This document shows positions 7,401 through 14,410 of a DNA stretch of 64,000 bases, piece after piece. Position 1 is the stretch's first letter. Each line of letters begins with the position of its first letter. The translations under genes were made by a program, and so were the position numbers. Source of the stretch: Pleurocapsa minor HA4230-MV1 (lineage in GTDB: Bacteria > Cyanobacteriota > Cyanobacteriia > Cyanobacteriales > Xenococcaceae); the NCBI GenBank assembly GCA_019359095.1, contig JAHHHZ010000019.1:124001-188000 (forward strand), given 5' to 3'. The notes under the pieces were generated by a model. That model saw only the letters and a list, made by a program, of their open reading frames with translations, made no database searches and was not told where the DNA came from.

Positions 7401-7921
7401 CTAGTTCTCGCCCGAGAGTCGAGGGGCGCAATCAGGATTGATATTTTTAGCAGCACGATTTAGCAAAGTGCGTTGCCAATTCGGTGCTAACAAGGGACAA
7501 CTTGCCAGTTCAACCGCTGCTTCTCGGTTGTTCAAACCGTGGTGCATGATTTGGTTTGCTCGTGCGATCGTCCACTGTGGAAAGGGGCGATCGCGCAACA
7601 CGAGTTTTATCCCTGCCTCAACCGCGCCTTCTTTCAGCACACGGAAATACCAACCTGTCCGTCCAATGTCCTGAACTTGCGCGATCGCCAGGAGGGGTAG
7701 TGTTCAGCCGCGTACACCAGCACTGCTTTTTCAACACCGCCATGACGTTTGAGATCGGCTTGACCGTCTCCAGCTAAGTTAGTACTTCCAAGCCAGATCC
7801 TTCCTTGAACTGGTTCTTTGAAAAATCCAGTAGACCAGGGACGATCTATTGGTTCTAGTGCATTTGCAATACCAAGTAATTTGGGCAGTCCAACCTGAAT
7901 TGAAAGAATTTGGGCGACCAT
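7401..7921 (-). pseudogene. MOSC-domain (YiiM-like) protein, deleted and frameshifted
   Basis: The first piece (ATG 7921) reads VGLPKLLGIANALEPIDRPW, FKEPVQGRIWLGSTNLAGDG, then QADLKRHGGVEKAVLVYAAE and HYPSW, the N-terminal half of YiiM-type MOSC proteins. The C-terminal piece in another frame reads QDIGRTGWYFRVLKEGAVEA and ends near WTIARANQIMHH. Between HYPSW and the QDIGRTG block about 50-60 residues that normally hold the conserved Cys are gone, and the frame changes near 7640. Non-functional. MOSC proteins handle molybdenum-cofactor or sulfur chemistry. Confidence 0.82.
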
Positions 7922-8267
7922 TTAGCCCTCCGAGTAAAACACGAATATCGACAACATTAGAGCGGATAAAGACTTCTTCAAACCTCGGTTTATGAACATC
8001 TGTGTCCTCCCATCTTGCTCCTGGGGTTAGCATCTAAATAGTTAGATACCTAAAGTATACAAATAACTTGACACTCAGGCAATTTGTTTTACCGATTAAA
8101 GCTAATCTTCAACGTCGAGCTTCAGTAAGCCAGAGTAATTAAAACAAATGATACAAGCATATAAAAGTTTTAATGAATGGCACATGACTGCTGTAGGATC
8201 TTTTAAAAAAAATTATCGACTTGCCTGATAGGCAATATAATGAATTAAGTTGCTCAATAGAAAACTT

Positions 8268-8903
8268 ATGGAAAATTTGCTCGAGACCCTTCTCAAGTCT
8301 GAATTAACCAAACTAGGACAACAGTTACGCACTTTAAGAACTGAACGGGGTTGGACTTTAAGCGAACTGAGCGAACAAGCAGATGTTTCTGAGGCATACT
8401 TGTCACGCTTAGAATGTGGCGAACGACAACCCTCACTGGCAGTTCTGTTTAACTTGGTACGGGTATATGGAGTTTCACTGCCCGACCTATTTGGCTCAAC
8501 TTCAGAAAACTCAAAGCCAGTAGCTCCAAAAGCTTCGACGGGTGTTGTGATTCGCGCAGGCGATCGTCTGCTTCAAGAAGGTAATGGGCTGCGCTACACT
8601 TCCCTGGCTGGTGGGAACCATCTCGCTGATTTGCATCCACTTAGAGTAATCGTGCCTATCGATCGACCAGCAGAACATCACTATCAGCATAGCGGTGAAG
8701 AGTGGCTCTATGTTCTTTCTGGTCAGTTAATCCTGACCCTAGTAGGCGAGCAGTTTTTACTCAATCCACGCGACGCAGCTCATTTTGATGCGTTTCTCCC
8801 ACACGATATCTCTGCGACTGGAGAGCAAGACGCTGAGATTCTTCTGGTTGCCTGTACCCCCACACGGTCTTTATTGAAAAGTTACCTTACCGAGAAATCA
8901 TGA
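8268..8903 (+). CDS. XRE-type regulator with C-terminal cupin
   Basis: Helix-turn-helix at about residues 15-70 (LGQQLRTLRTERGWTLSELS, then VSEAYLSRLECGERQPSL), followed by a cupin domain with the HYQHSGEEWLYVLSG signature and PRDAAHFDAFLPH. This is the PuuR/SutR class: a small-molecule-sensing repressor. I prefer ATG 8268 over the TTG at 8250. It overlaps the next gene by 4 bp (ATGA), so the regulator probably controls its own operon with the glutamine amidotransferase. The effector is unknown. Confidence 0.88.
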   Translation: MENLLETLLKSELTKLGQQLRTLRTERGWTLSELSEQADVSEAYLSRLECGERQPSLAVLFNLVRVYGVSLPDLFGSTSENSKPVAPKASTGVVIRAGDRLLQEGNGLRYTSLAGGNHLADLHPLRVIVPIDRPAEHHYQHSGEEWLYVLSGQLILTLVGEQFLLNPRDAAHFDAFLPHDISATGEQDAEILLVACTPTRSLLKSYLTEKS

Positions 8904-9601
8904 GAATCCACTATTTACAGCATGTTCCCTTTGAAGGATTGGGCAGCATTTCGACTTGGATAACTGAGCAAAACTATTCGGTATCCTTTAGTAAACTTTA
9001 TGCGGACGATTTCTTACCGACTGTAAATGATTTTGATTGGTTGATCGTTTTGGGCGGGCCCATGAATATCTACGAGGAGGATCAGTACCCCTGGCTAATC
9101 GCCGAAAAACAGTTGATTAAGCAGGCGATCGCGAAAGATAAAATAGTGCTTGGTATTTGTCTGGGATCACAACTGATTGCGGATGCTCTAGGTTCAAGAG
9201 TGTATTTAGGTGAACATAAAGAAATTGGATGGTTTCCAATCAAAACAGTAGAAGCAGTTCAGCAATCCAAAGGTCTTGAATTCTTACCCTCAGAACTGAC
9301 CGTTTTTCATTGGCATGGGGATACGTTTGAGTTGCCAGAGAAAGCCATCCGTCTTGCCTACAGTGAGGGCTGTGCCAATCAAGCATTCCTTTACGGCGAC
9401 AAGGTGCTTGGCTTGCAATTTCACTTGGAAGTCGATCGCCAAGGTGTACAGCAAATGATTGAGAATAATTTATCAGAATTAGTTGCAGGGAAGTATGTTC
9501 AGAGTTCCGAGGAGATGCTTTCCGCAAATAAGAATTTTGCAACGATACAAGGAGTTATGTACCGTTTCCTTAAAATGCTCTCATGCCACCATCGAGGTTG
9601 A
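8900..9601 (+). CDS. Class I glutamine amidotransferase-like protein
   Basis: The 233-aa GATase1 fold has the nucleophile elbow GICLGSQ (Cys87), the LGGPMNIYEED oxyanion region, an internal HWHGDTFELP block, and the catalytic His in LQFHLEVD. It resembles stand-alone gamma-glutamyl-handling amidotransferases. With the PuuR-like cupin regulator coupled upstream, a role in gamma-glutamyl amine or other glutamine-derived catabolism is plausible but unproven. The last ~30 residues are less conserved. Confidence 0.85.
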   Translation: MRIHYLQHVPFEGLGSISTWITEQNYSVSFSKLYADDFLPTVNDFDWLIVLGGPMNIYEEDQYPWLIAEKQLIKQAIAKDKIVLGICLGSQLIADALGSRVYLGEHKEIGWFPIKTVEAVQQSKGLEFLPSELTVFHWHGDTFELPEKAIRLAYSEGCANQAFLYGDKVLGLQFHLEVDRQGVQQMIENNLSELVAGKYVQSSEEMLSANKNFATIQGVMYRFLKMLSCHHRG

Positions 9602-9755
9602 GGCGATCGCATCTGCTGGGATGACTAAATCGCGGAATTTCTCCATCCACTGCTCCGTTTTAGATCGTATTGGCAAGTTAAAATACGGTTACTTGTGGTA
9701 TGCAGGGACTAATTATTGGCGATCGCTCTAGAATCTCGATCGAACATTACAACCT

Positions 9756-10154
9756 TTAAGGTAGCTTTTGATTGCTTGAGTACTTGCAAGTGTAGATTTC
9801 GACGAAATACTCTAGCGGTTGTAGTAGTTTGTCGATCGTTGGATCATCAGATTTAAGTATGCCGCGCTCGCTGCTCCAGCAGTGCCTCCACCATTCAGGA
9901 TTGCGATCGCAAAGTGCTTGCAGTAAATGCGAATAGGAATCGTCAAATGCCTCGTTTAGGCTAGGCTTACCTGCTAATTCCGGCTTCTGGCGCAGCTTGC
10001 CAATGGCAAGGCAACAGAGTCGTAGGTAGGATGTCATTTTTAGCTGTCGTGGTATCTCGGTCAGCAGCTTAGTTCTTGCATAATCAAGCAAATGAACAAC
10101 CTCTTTGTCGAGGTCTGTAGAGCAAAATTCAGTGGTTTGGGTTGTGGTTAACAT
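9756..10154 (-). CDS. Hypothetical protein, 132 aa
   Basis: I do not recognise a family. The protein is soluble and helical, rich in Leu and Cys, with DLDKEVVHLLDYARTKLL near the start and LEYFVEIYTCKYSS at the end. No signal peptide or membrane segment is seen. The frame is intact from ATG 10154, in a region otherwise full of remnants, so it may itself be a residual accessory gene. Confidence 0.5.
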   Translation of the reverse strand: MLTTTQTTEFCSTDLDKEVVHLLDYARTKLLTEIPRQLKMTSYLRLCCLAIGKLRQKPELAGKPSLNEAFDDSYSHLLQALCDRNPEWWRHCWSSERGILKSDDPTIDKLLQPLEYFVEIYTCKYSSNQKLP

Positions 10155-10226
10155 AGTTCAAGTCCTCAGTTGTTCGCTTTGAATGTTTGAATGAATGAGC
10201 CATCACAACTTCTCTAAAGTGTATGA

Positions 10227-10260
10227 AGTTCCAATGCTTAAATGCTTTTAGATTCTTATG
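10227..10260. repeat. Degenerate repeat tail, copy 3 (short)
   Basis: AGTTCCAATGCTTAAATGC then TTTTAGATTCTTATG. It shares the first half with copy 1 (4295-4310) and the GATTCTTATGGTG end with copy 2. It abuts the MFS remnant. Confidence 0.4.
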
Positions 10261-10365
10261 GTGTTAGCGAGCCTATTTTGGTGTGATTCGACGGGAACCG
10301 ATCGAGGAATTGCGCTTTTATTTACCGTGAGCGGATTGATTGTGACGGTAATGGCAATGCGGTAG
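10258..10365 (+). pseudogene. MFS transporter, C-terminal fragment
   Basis: The plus strand reads MVLASLFWCDSTGTDRGIAL then LFTVSGLIVTVMAMR and stop. Two hydrophobic stretches around a D-x-GRGIAL-type loop match the last transmembrane helix of drug-efflux MFS proteins. Only 35 codons remain; all upstream helices are missing. Confidence 0.6.
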
Positions 10366-10392
10366 TTTTAAAGTATGCCTTCGTTACCTAAG

Positions 10393-11510
10393 CTAGGGTA
10401 GCCTGTCGAGCATGTCGGACAGCGGTTTAGGTTGTGAGGCAAATGGTGAATGGCTAGAGTTGAGCGTTTGCACATTGAATTTGTTACCAGGAGTCAAAGC
10501 ATCAGCCTGCCTAATCATCAGGTCTTGCAAGGCTAAAGGTATAGCATTGTCTTCAGTGCAGCGGATGTATGTGCGTGGCACGCGCCCCCAACGCTTAGGC
10601 GTTCCCCTGGTGTCGGCAGCTAAAAGACTCAAGGGTAGGTCAGGGGTCAGACTATGAGCATAAGGAAGAAAACCCTCCATCGGAACGTCGTTATAGAAAA
10701 TTTGGCGAAGCTGTTTTAGATAAGTTAGGTTGGTCGATCGCAAATTAAGTCGAACCGCGCCGATTTTGGCAGAATCGCCAACAATAGTCTTGCTTTGACG
10801 CGATTGAGCAGATGCAGCCTCACACAGTTTATTGTAGGCAAGGAGACTTGGCAGTTCTGTCGGGCAATAAGCGCTGAGATAAAGGGCTTTGCCCTAGCTA
10901 TTAGCTCTTAGCCGTTAGCTTTTAGCTCGATCAAACATAGTCTTGAACTATGCCTGATCGTAGACACCGTAAAGACAGTGGGGTCTTAAACCCAATCGCG
11001 CTTTTAGAAGTTAAACCAAGGCTAAAAGCGCAGCGCTTCGCGCAGATCGTCGTCTTACGACGACTGGGACGCGGTAGCGTCCGCAGCTGACAGCTAAAAG
11101 CTTTTTTGATAAACAAGTCGGTCGATGAGATCTGGCAGCTTTTCACCCAGTTGAGTGATTACAAGTCCGCCCATGCTGTGACCTACAACAATAACCTTGC
11201 GGTCGGTAGCCAAGGCACGTACTGCTTCGACTGCGGCATTCACATAATCCGTGATGGCGATCGCTTTGAGCGGTGACTCCTCAGTTGAGAACACAGCTAG
11301 ATCTTGCTGAAGATATGAGGCAGGAAACTTGGTGTTGAGTCCATGCCCAGGCAGGTCGATCGCAACAACATGGTGGCCCATACCTGTAAGTAAACTGGAT
11401 ACTTTATTCCAATGTAGCGATGAGTGCCACGCACCATGAATGAGTAAGATAGCTTTCGATCGCTCATCATTCCAATGCTCGCTGACCCTGATTTGAATGC
11501 TTGCGGGCAT
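10393..11510 (-). pseudogene. Alpha/beta hydrolase split by a 225-bp insertion
   Basis: The N-terminal half (11510 to 11109) has ILLIHGAWHSSLHWNKV, the oxyanion loop, and the nucleophile elbow VVGHSMGGLV. It ends DLIDRLVY and runs into foreign DNA. The reading resumes as LYLSAYCPTELPSLLAYNKL at 10883 and continues to TYIRCTEDNAIPLALQD and the catalytic His in LNSSHSPFASQP, stop 10393. Joined, it is a complete esterase of the methylesterase/hydroxynitrile-lyase-like class. The two halves keep all catalytic residues, so the disruption is recent. Element and duplicated target are listed separately. Confidence 0.9.
10884..11108. mobile_element. 225-bp MITE-like insertion with 5-bp target duplication
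   Basis: The element interrupts the hydrolase gene exactly between two direct copies of ATAAA (10879-10883 and 11109-11113). Removing it and one ATAAA restores the frame (RLVY-LSAYCP). Its ends carry imperfect inverted repeats: the left has AGCTATTAGCTCTTAGCCG, and the right on the reverse strand AGCTTTTAGCTGTCAGCTG. The interior contains several hairpins (GCGCAGCGCTTCGCGC, GTCGTCTTACGACGAC, GGACGC-GGTA-GCGTCC). It has no ORF, so it must move in trans. Confidence 0.8.
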
Positions 11511-11521
11511 GAGCAGTTAGA

Positions 11522-11995
11522 CTAACCGAGTAACTCCCCTGTAGCCAACCAGTAGGCACACACTTCTCCCAATCGTTCTTTGGCAATTTGCTCGTATAGC
11601 TGGCTTTCCTCAGCAGTCAGGATGTCGTGCCAGCGACCATTTGTCCCCTTGTAGATAAACGTTTCAGCACCTCCCTCCCAGACGATGCCACCAAGTGGAG
11701 TACTTTTATCTGCGTGCTGCTTCATATAATTGAAGCTACAATGTTCGAGAATTGTCTCCCACTGGGATTTATCAATGGGGATTTCTAAAAACTCAGTAAT
11801 CCGCTGAATCTGCTGGGGCAGATCCTGCTTGAGCTTCGCGAAATGAACTAATAGAACATTCGGCAGGTGTCTAATCTTCCACCAAGACCGAACGTTGTCC
11901 CAAAGAGAATAAAAGGGGTATCCATCTTGCTCCAGCCAGTCATGAAAGTATTGCTGAACTGATGCAGGTGGCTTCTCAATGGGAGGCCCTACCCG
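11522..11995 (-). pseudogene. Sulfotransferase, C-terminal half, cut by an IS
   Basis: From the IS junction at 11995 the minus strand is open through PPIEKPPASVQQYFHDWLEQ, LWDNVRSWWKIRHLPNVLLV and HFAKLKQDLPQQIQRITEFL. It ends WEGGAETFIYKGTNGRW and CAYWLATGELLG. These are the second-half motifs of cytosolic sulfotransferases, including the 3'-PAPS-binding KGTNGRW (K-G-x-x-G-x-W). The N-terminal half with the first PAPS loop is missing. About 155 codons remain. Confidence 0.85.
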
Positions 11996-12972
11996 CTTAC
12001 AAGGGTAGGTTTTTTACCAAGGTGTGAGTAAGGACTCAAAAAGAGTGTATGAGTAGAGTCAGAACCAAAAACAACCTCACACAGATGAAATTAAATCAAC
12101 ATCTCAAAGATTGGAAACAAATTGTTAGTTGTAGATTTCCTCATTTGAGCCTACCGCAAGTTAATGGATTAGCAACATGGAGTTTTGGAATGGTTATGAC
12201 CCAATCAAGCAGTCTGACAAGAGTTTCTCATCTAATTGCCAAAATTAACACTGAACAAGACAATGTAATAGTTAGTGCAGACAGAGGATTATATGCCGAT
12301 TGGCTATATAAAAAGATTGTGGAATTAGGCTGGCATCCATTTTTGAGAATCAATCATCAAGGTCACTACCGACTAGCAAAGTCATTTTCATGGCAGCCTT
12401 TGGCTACAGTAGTTCCTTCTACTGGTATGAGTTGGTCAGGACAAGTAACTTGTTTTAAAACTAATCCCATTGATTCTACTCTTTTGGCTCGATGGGATGA
12501 TGGTTATACTGACCCCTGGCTAATTCTGACTGATTTGAACCCACTTGATGCTGATATTGGTTGCTATGGATTTCGCTCTTGGATTGAATGCTCTTATCGA
12601 GATGTTAAAAGTGATGGTTGGCAATGGCACAAAACTCGTCTGAGAAACCCAGACCCAGCGGAGCATCATGGGCTAGCTATGGCAGTTGCTTTGCTATGGA
12701 TGGTTACACTCGGTGGCGAACCAGAAATTTCTAGTAATGAGCCATTAATTAGCGATCGCTTTTCATCATCTCAATCTACTCCTACTCGTCAAATATCTTG
12801 TTTTCTTAATGGTTTGTTAACTGTAGTAGCGCAATTATATGCGAAGCGTTATCCTTTAGGACTCAACGGTCAATCTATCAGTTTTGGTCGTTTGTTTCCT
12901 TTACCTCTGAGTTATTTCAACGATTTAGCTTTTTCTAATTCTTCCTGATTGTAAAAAACCTACCCTTGTAAG
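11996..12972 (+). mobile_element. 977-bp insertion sequence with perfect 22-bp terminal repeats
   Basis: The terminal inverted repeats at 11996-12017 and 12951-12972 are identical over 22 bp; each starts CTTACAAGGGTAGG and ends in a T6 run plus AC. One ORF (the transposase) fills the element. I could not find a clear target duplication; flanks are CTACCCG on the left and GTACCACG on the right. Insertion truncated the sulfotransferase gene on the left. Confidence 0.88.
12049..12948 (+). CDS. IS4-type DDE transposase with an internal deletion
   Basis: The 299-aa protein has the N-terminal helical region ending SSSLTRVSHLIAKIN, then jumps to VIVSADRGLYADWLYKKIVE and continues to the C-terminal core IECSYRDVKSDGWQWHKTRL and LAMAVALLWMVTLGGEPE. 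Relatives I know are near 400 aa and carry about 100 residues, including the first catalytic Asp strand, between the KIN and ADRGLY segments. That block is absent here, in frame. The enzyme is probably inactive although the ORF is open and the IS ends are perfect. Confidence 0.75.
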   Translation: MSRVRTKNNLTQMKLNQHLKDWKQIVSCRFPHLSLPQVNGLATWSFGMVMTQSSSLTRVSHLIAKINTEQDNVIVSADRGLYADWLYKKIVELGWHPFLRINHQGHYRLAKSFSWQPLATVVPSTGMSWSGQVTCFKTNPIDSTLLARWDDGYTDPWLILTDLNPLDADIGCYGFRSWIECSYRDVKSDGWQWHKTRLRNPDPAEHHGLAMAVALLWMVTLGGEPEISSNEPLISDRFSSSQSTPTRQISCFLNGLLTVVAQLYAKRYPLGLNGQSISFGRLFPLPLSYFNDLAFSNSS

Positions 12973-13057
12973 GTACCACGGTGGCACTCAGCTCACCTTG
13001 TATGCGATCTTGTATTGAAGCTGGAACGAATAACAAAGTGCTTCGGTCTTGGCTCAT
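12973..13057 (-). pseudogene. N-terminal gene stub cut by the IS
   Basis: From ATG 13057 (AGAGG eight bases upstream) the minus strand reads MSQDRSTLLFVPASIQDRIQ and GELSATVV before entering the IS end. It does not look like a sulfotransferase N-terminus, so IS arrival may have come with a deletion that joined two loci. The family is not recognised. Confidence 0.35.
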
Positions 13058-13529
13058 TATAATACCTCTAAGGGATTGTATCGCGATCGCAAGCACTCGC
13101 CATACAATCCTCTTTCTGCGATCTAGGTAAAGCAAACTTAGTTCTTGTAACTAAATCGCTATCAGTGTTTGCATAAATTCAATATATAAAATTGACTCTA
13201 ATTTATCGCCCACTGAGAGTTGAAACTTCTACTCAGTAAAGCGATTGATGAATCAGTCTATCAATCGATGGAAGGTTGACTCAAACTAAAGTTGGAATTC
13301 AAAACCAGACCAAGAATAATCGTGAGAGTAAAATAGGCAGAAATGGGCAAAGTCGGTGTATCACACATCGCAATCAGGAATTTTCATACCTTGGTTTTTT
13401 CTTAGCGATTCTAATCATAATCAACTATATTGATAAAGTTCCCTGAAATAGGATGAAAATCAACAAGTTAAACAATCTTTAAATTCTCAACAGTTTGATA
13501 CTGTGAAAAAACAAGGTACTAGTGATCAA
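13058..13529. other. Intergenic region, nothing recognised
   Basis: About 470 bp between the IS-truncated stub and ruvA. One HIP1 octamer lies near 13083. No ORF above background, no RNA gene and no clear terminator were seen. It marks the right edge of the eroded accessory region. Confidence 0.5.
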
Positions 13530-14171
13530 TTACTCTCCACTCAACCAGGCGATCGCACTTCTAATCCATTCTTCCACATTAGGATTTTTAAGTAGTAAAT
13601 TATCTTGGCTTAAGGCAGCAATAACCTGCTCTATTTCCTCATTGGTGTAGCCCAAAGCTAACAACGTCATCTCTAGATCTTCTTTGATCTCAGGTTGGGG
13701 AGAAAAGACTGCTTCAGGTTGTTTAATTTCCATGCCCGATATTTTCCGCCATTGGGCTAGTTTGGTTTTTAATTCTAAGGCAATTCTTTCGGCGGTTTTC
13801 TTGCCCACACCAGGGGTTTTGGTTAAAGCAGGTATATTACTAGTAACAATTGCCCCAACTAGATCTGAAATGCCCAAAGTATCAATCAGGGCGATCGCCA
13901 ACTGCATTCCAATCCCGCTCACTGCGGTTAACTGGCGAAATAAATCTCTTTCCGCTGCGGTAGGGAAACCATAAAGAATTTGCTTGTCTTCCTGAATCTG
14001 GAGATGGGTAAATACTTGAATTGGCTCATCTGCTGACCCATCTAGTTTCTGGGCAAAGCGTGTCGAGATCTGCATCTCATAACCAATATTGTTCACATCC
14101 AAAATCAAAAACAGGCGATTTTGAGTTGTTTTAGTAATTTCTACTTTCGTACCCTTGAGGTAACTAATCAT
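13530..14171 (-). CDS. ruvA: Holliday junction branch-migration subunit RuvA
   Basis: RuvA tetramers bind four-way DNA junctions and recruit the RuvB motor. The 213-aa protein has the OB-fold domain I starting MISYLKGTKVEI, and two helix-hairpin-helix motifs (VSGIGMQLAIALID near 85 and TPGVGKKTAERIALELK near 120). A flexible linker and the small RuvB-binding domain III follow (EMTLLALGYTNEEIEQVI). Length and motif order are normal. ruvB is not in the window. Confidence 0.97.
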   Translation of the reverse strand: MISYLKGTKVEITKTTQNRLFLILDVNNIGYEMQISTRFAQKLDGSADEPIQVFTHLQIQEDKQILYGFPTAAERDLFRQLTAVSGIGMQLAIALIDTLGISDLVGAIVTSNIPALTKTPGVGKKTAERIALELKTKLAQWRKISGMEIKQPEAVFSPQPEIKEDLEMTLLALGYTNEEIEQVIAALSQDNLLLKNPNVEEWIRSAIAWLSGE

Positions 14172-14257
14172 TAAAGTGACTCGGTATAGCTAAAATTAAT
14201 TGACTGATTCTTATTTTGCAAATTATTGCCTATTATTAAAACGTCTGGGTTGAATTA

Positions 14258-14297
14258 GCTTTTAGCTCTTAGCTCTTAGCTCTTAGCTTTTAGCCAT
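14258..14297. repeat. Heptameric tandem repeat (TTAGCTC type)
   Basis: Five near-copies of (T)TAGCTCT/TTAGCTTT in the ruvA-yyaL spacer. Related strings occur inside the 225-bp element at 10884 and at 30463-30500. Cyanobacterial STRR class; no coding role. Confidence 0.7.
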
Positions 14298-14410
14298 CTG
14301 TAGTTTAAAGCAATTTCTATTTCCTGACTTTCACGACACAATAAAATCAGTAAAAAGATTTGAAAACTAAAAACAAACTCTACTGCTAGCCAATTCACAT
14401 TAAACCCAAT

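Noticed and set aside
6932-7441. 169-aa plus-strand ORF over the SDR gene
   Set aside because: Antisense to a well-supported SDR with intact catalytic motifs.
7779-8033. 84-aa minus-strand ORF over the MOSC remnant start
   Set aside because: It overlaps the better-supported MOSC frame. Its first 35 residues are unplaced and could be another remnant, but nothing supports it as a gene.
10931-11146. 71-aa ORF inside the 225-bp element
   Set aside because: It spans the MITE and the hydrolase border, has no homology, and its codons come from hairpin arms.
13200-13250. GTTGAAAC-type string resembling a cyanobacterial CRISPR repeat end
   Set aside because: Single occurrence; no repeat-spacer periodicity or cas gene in the window.
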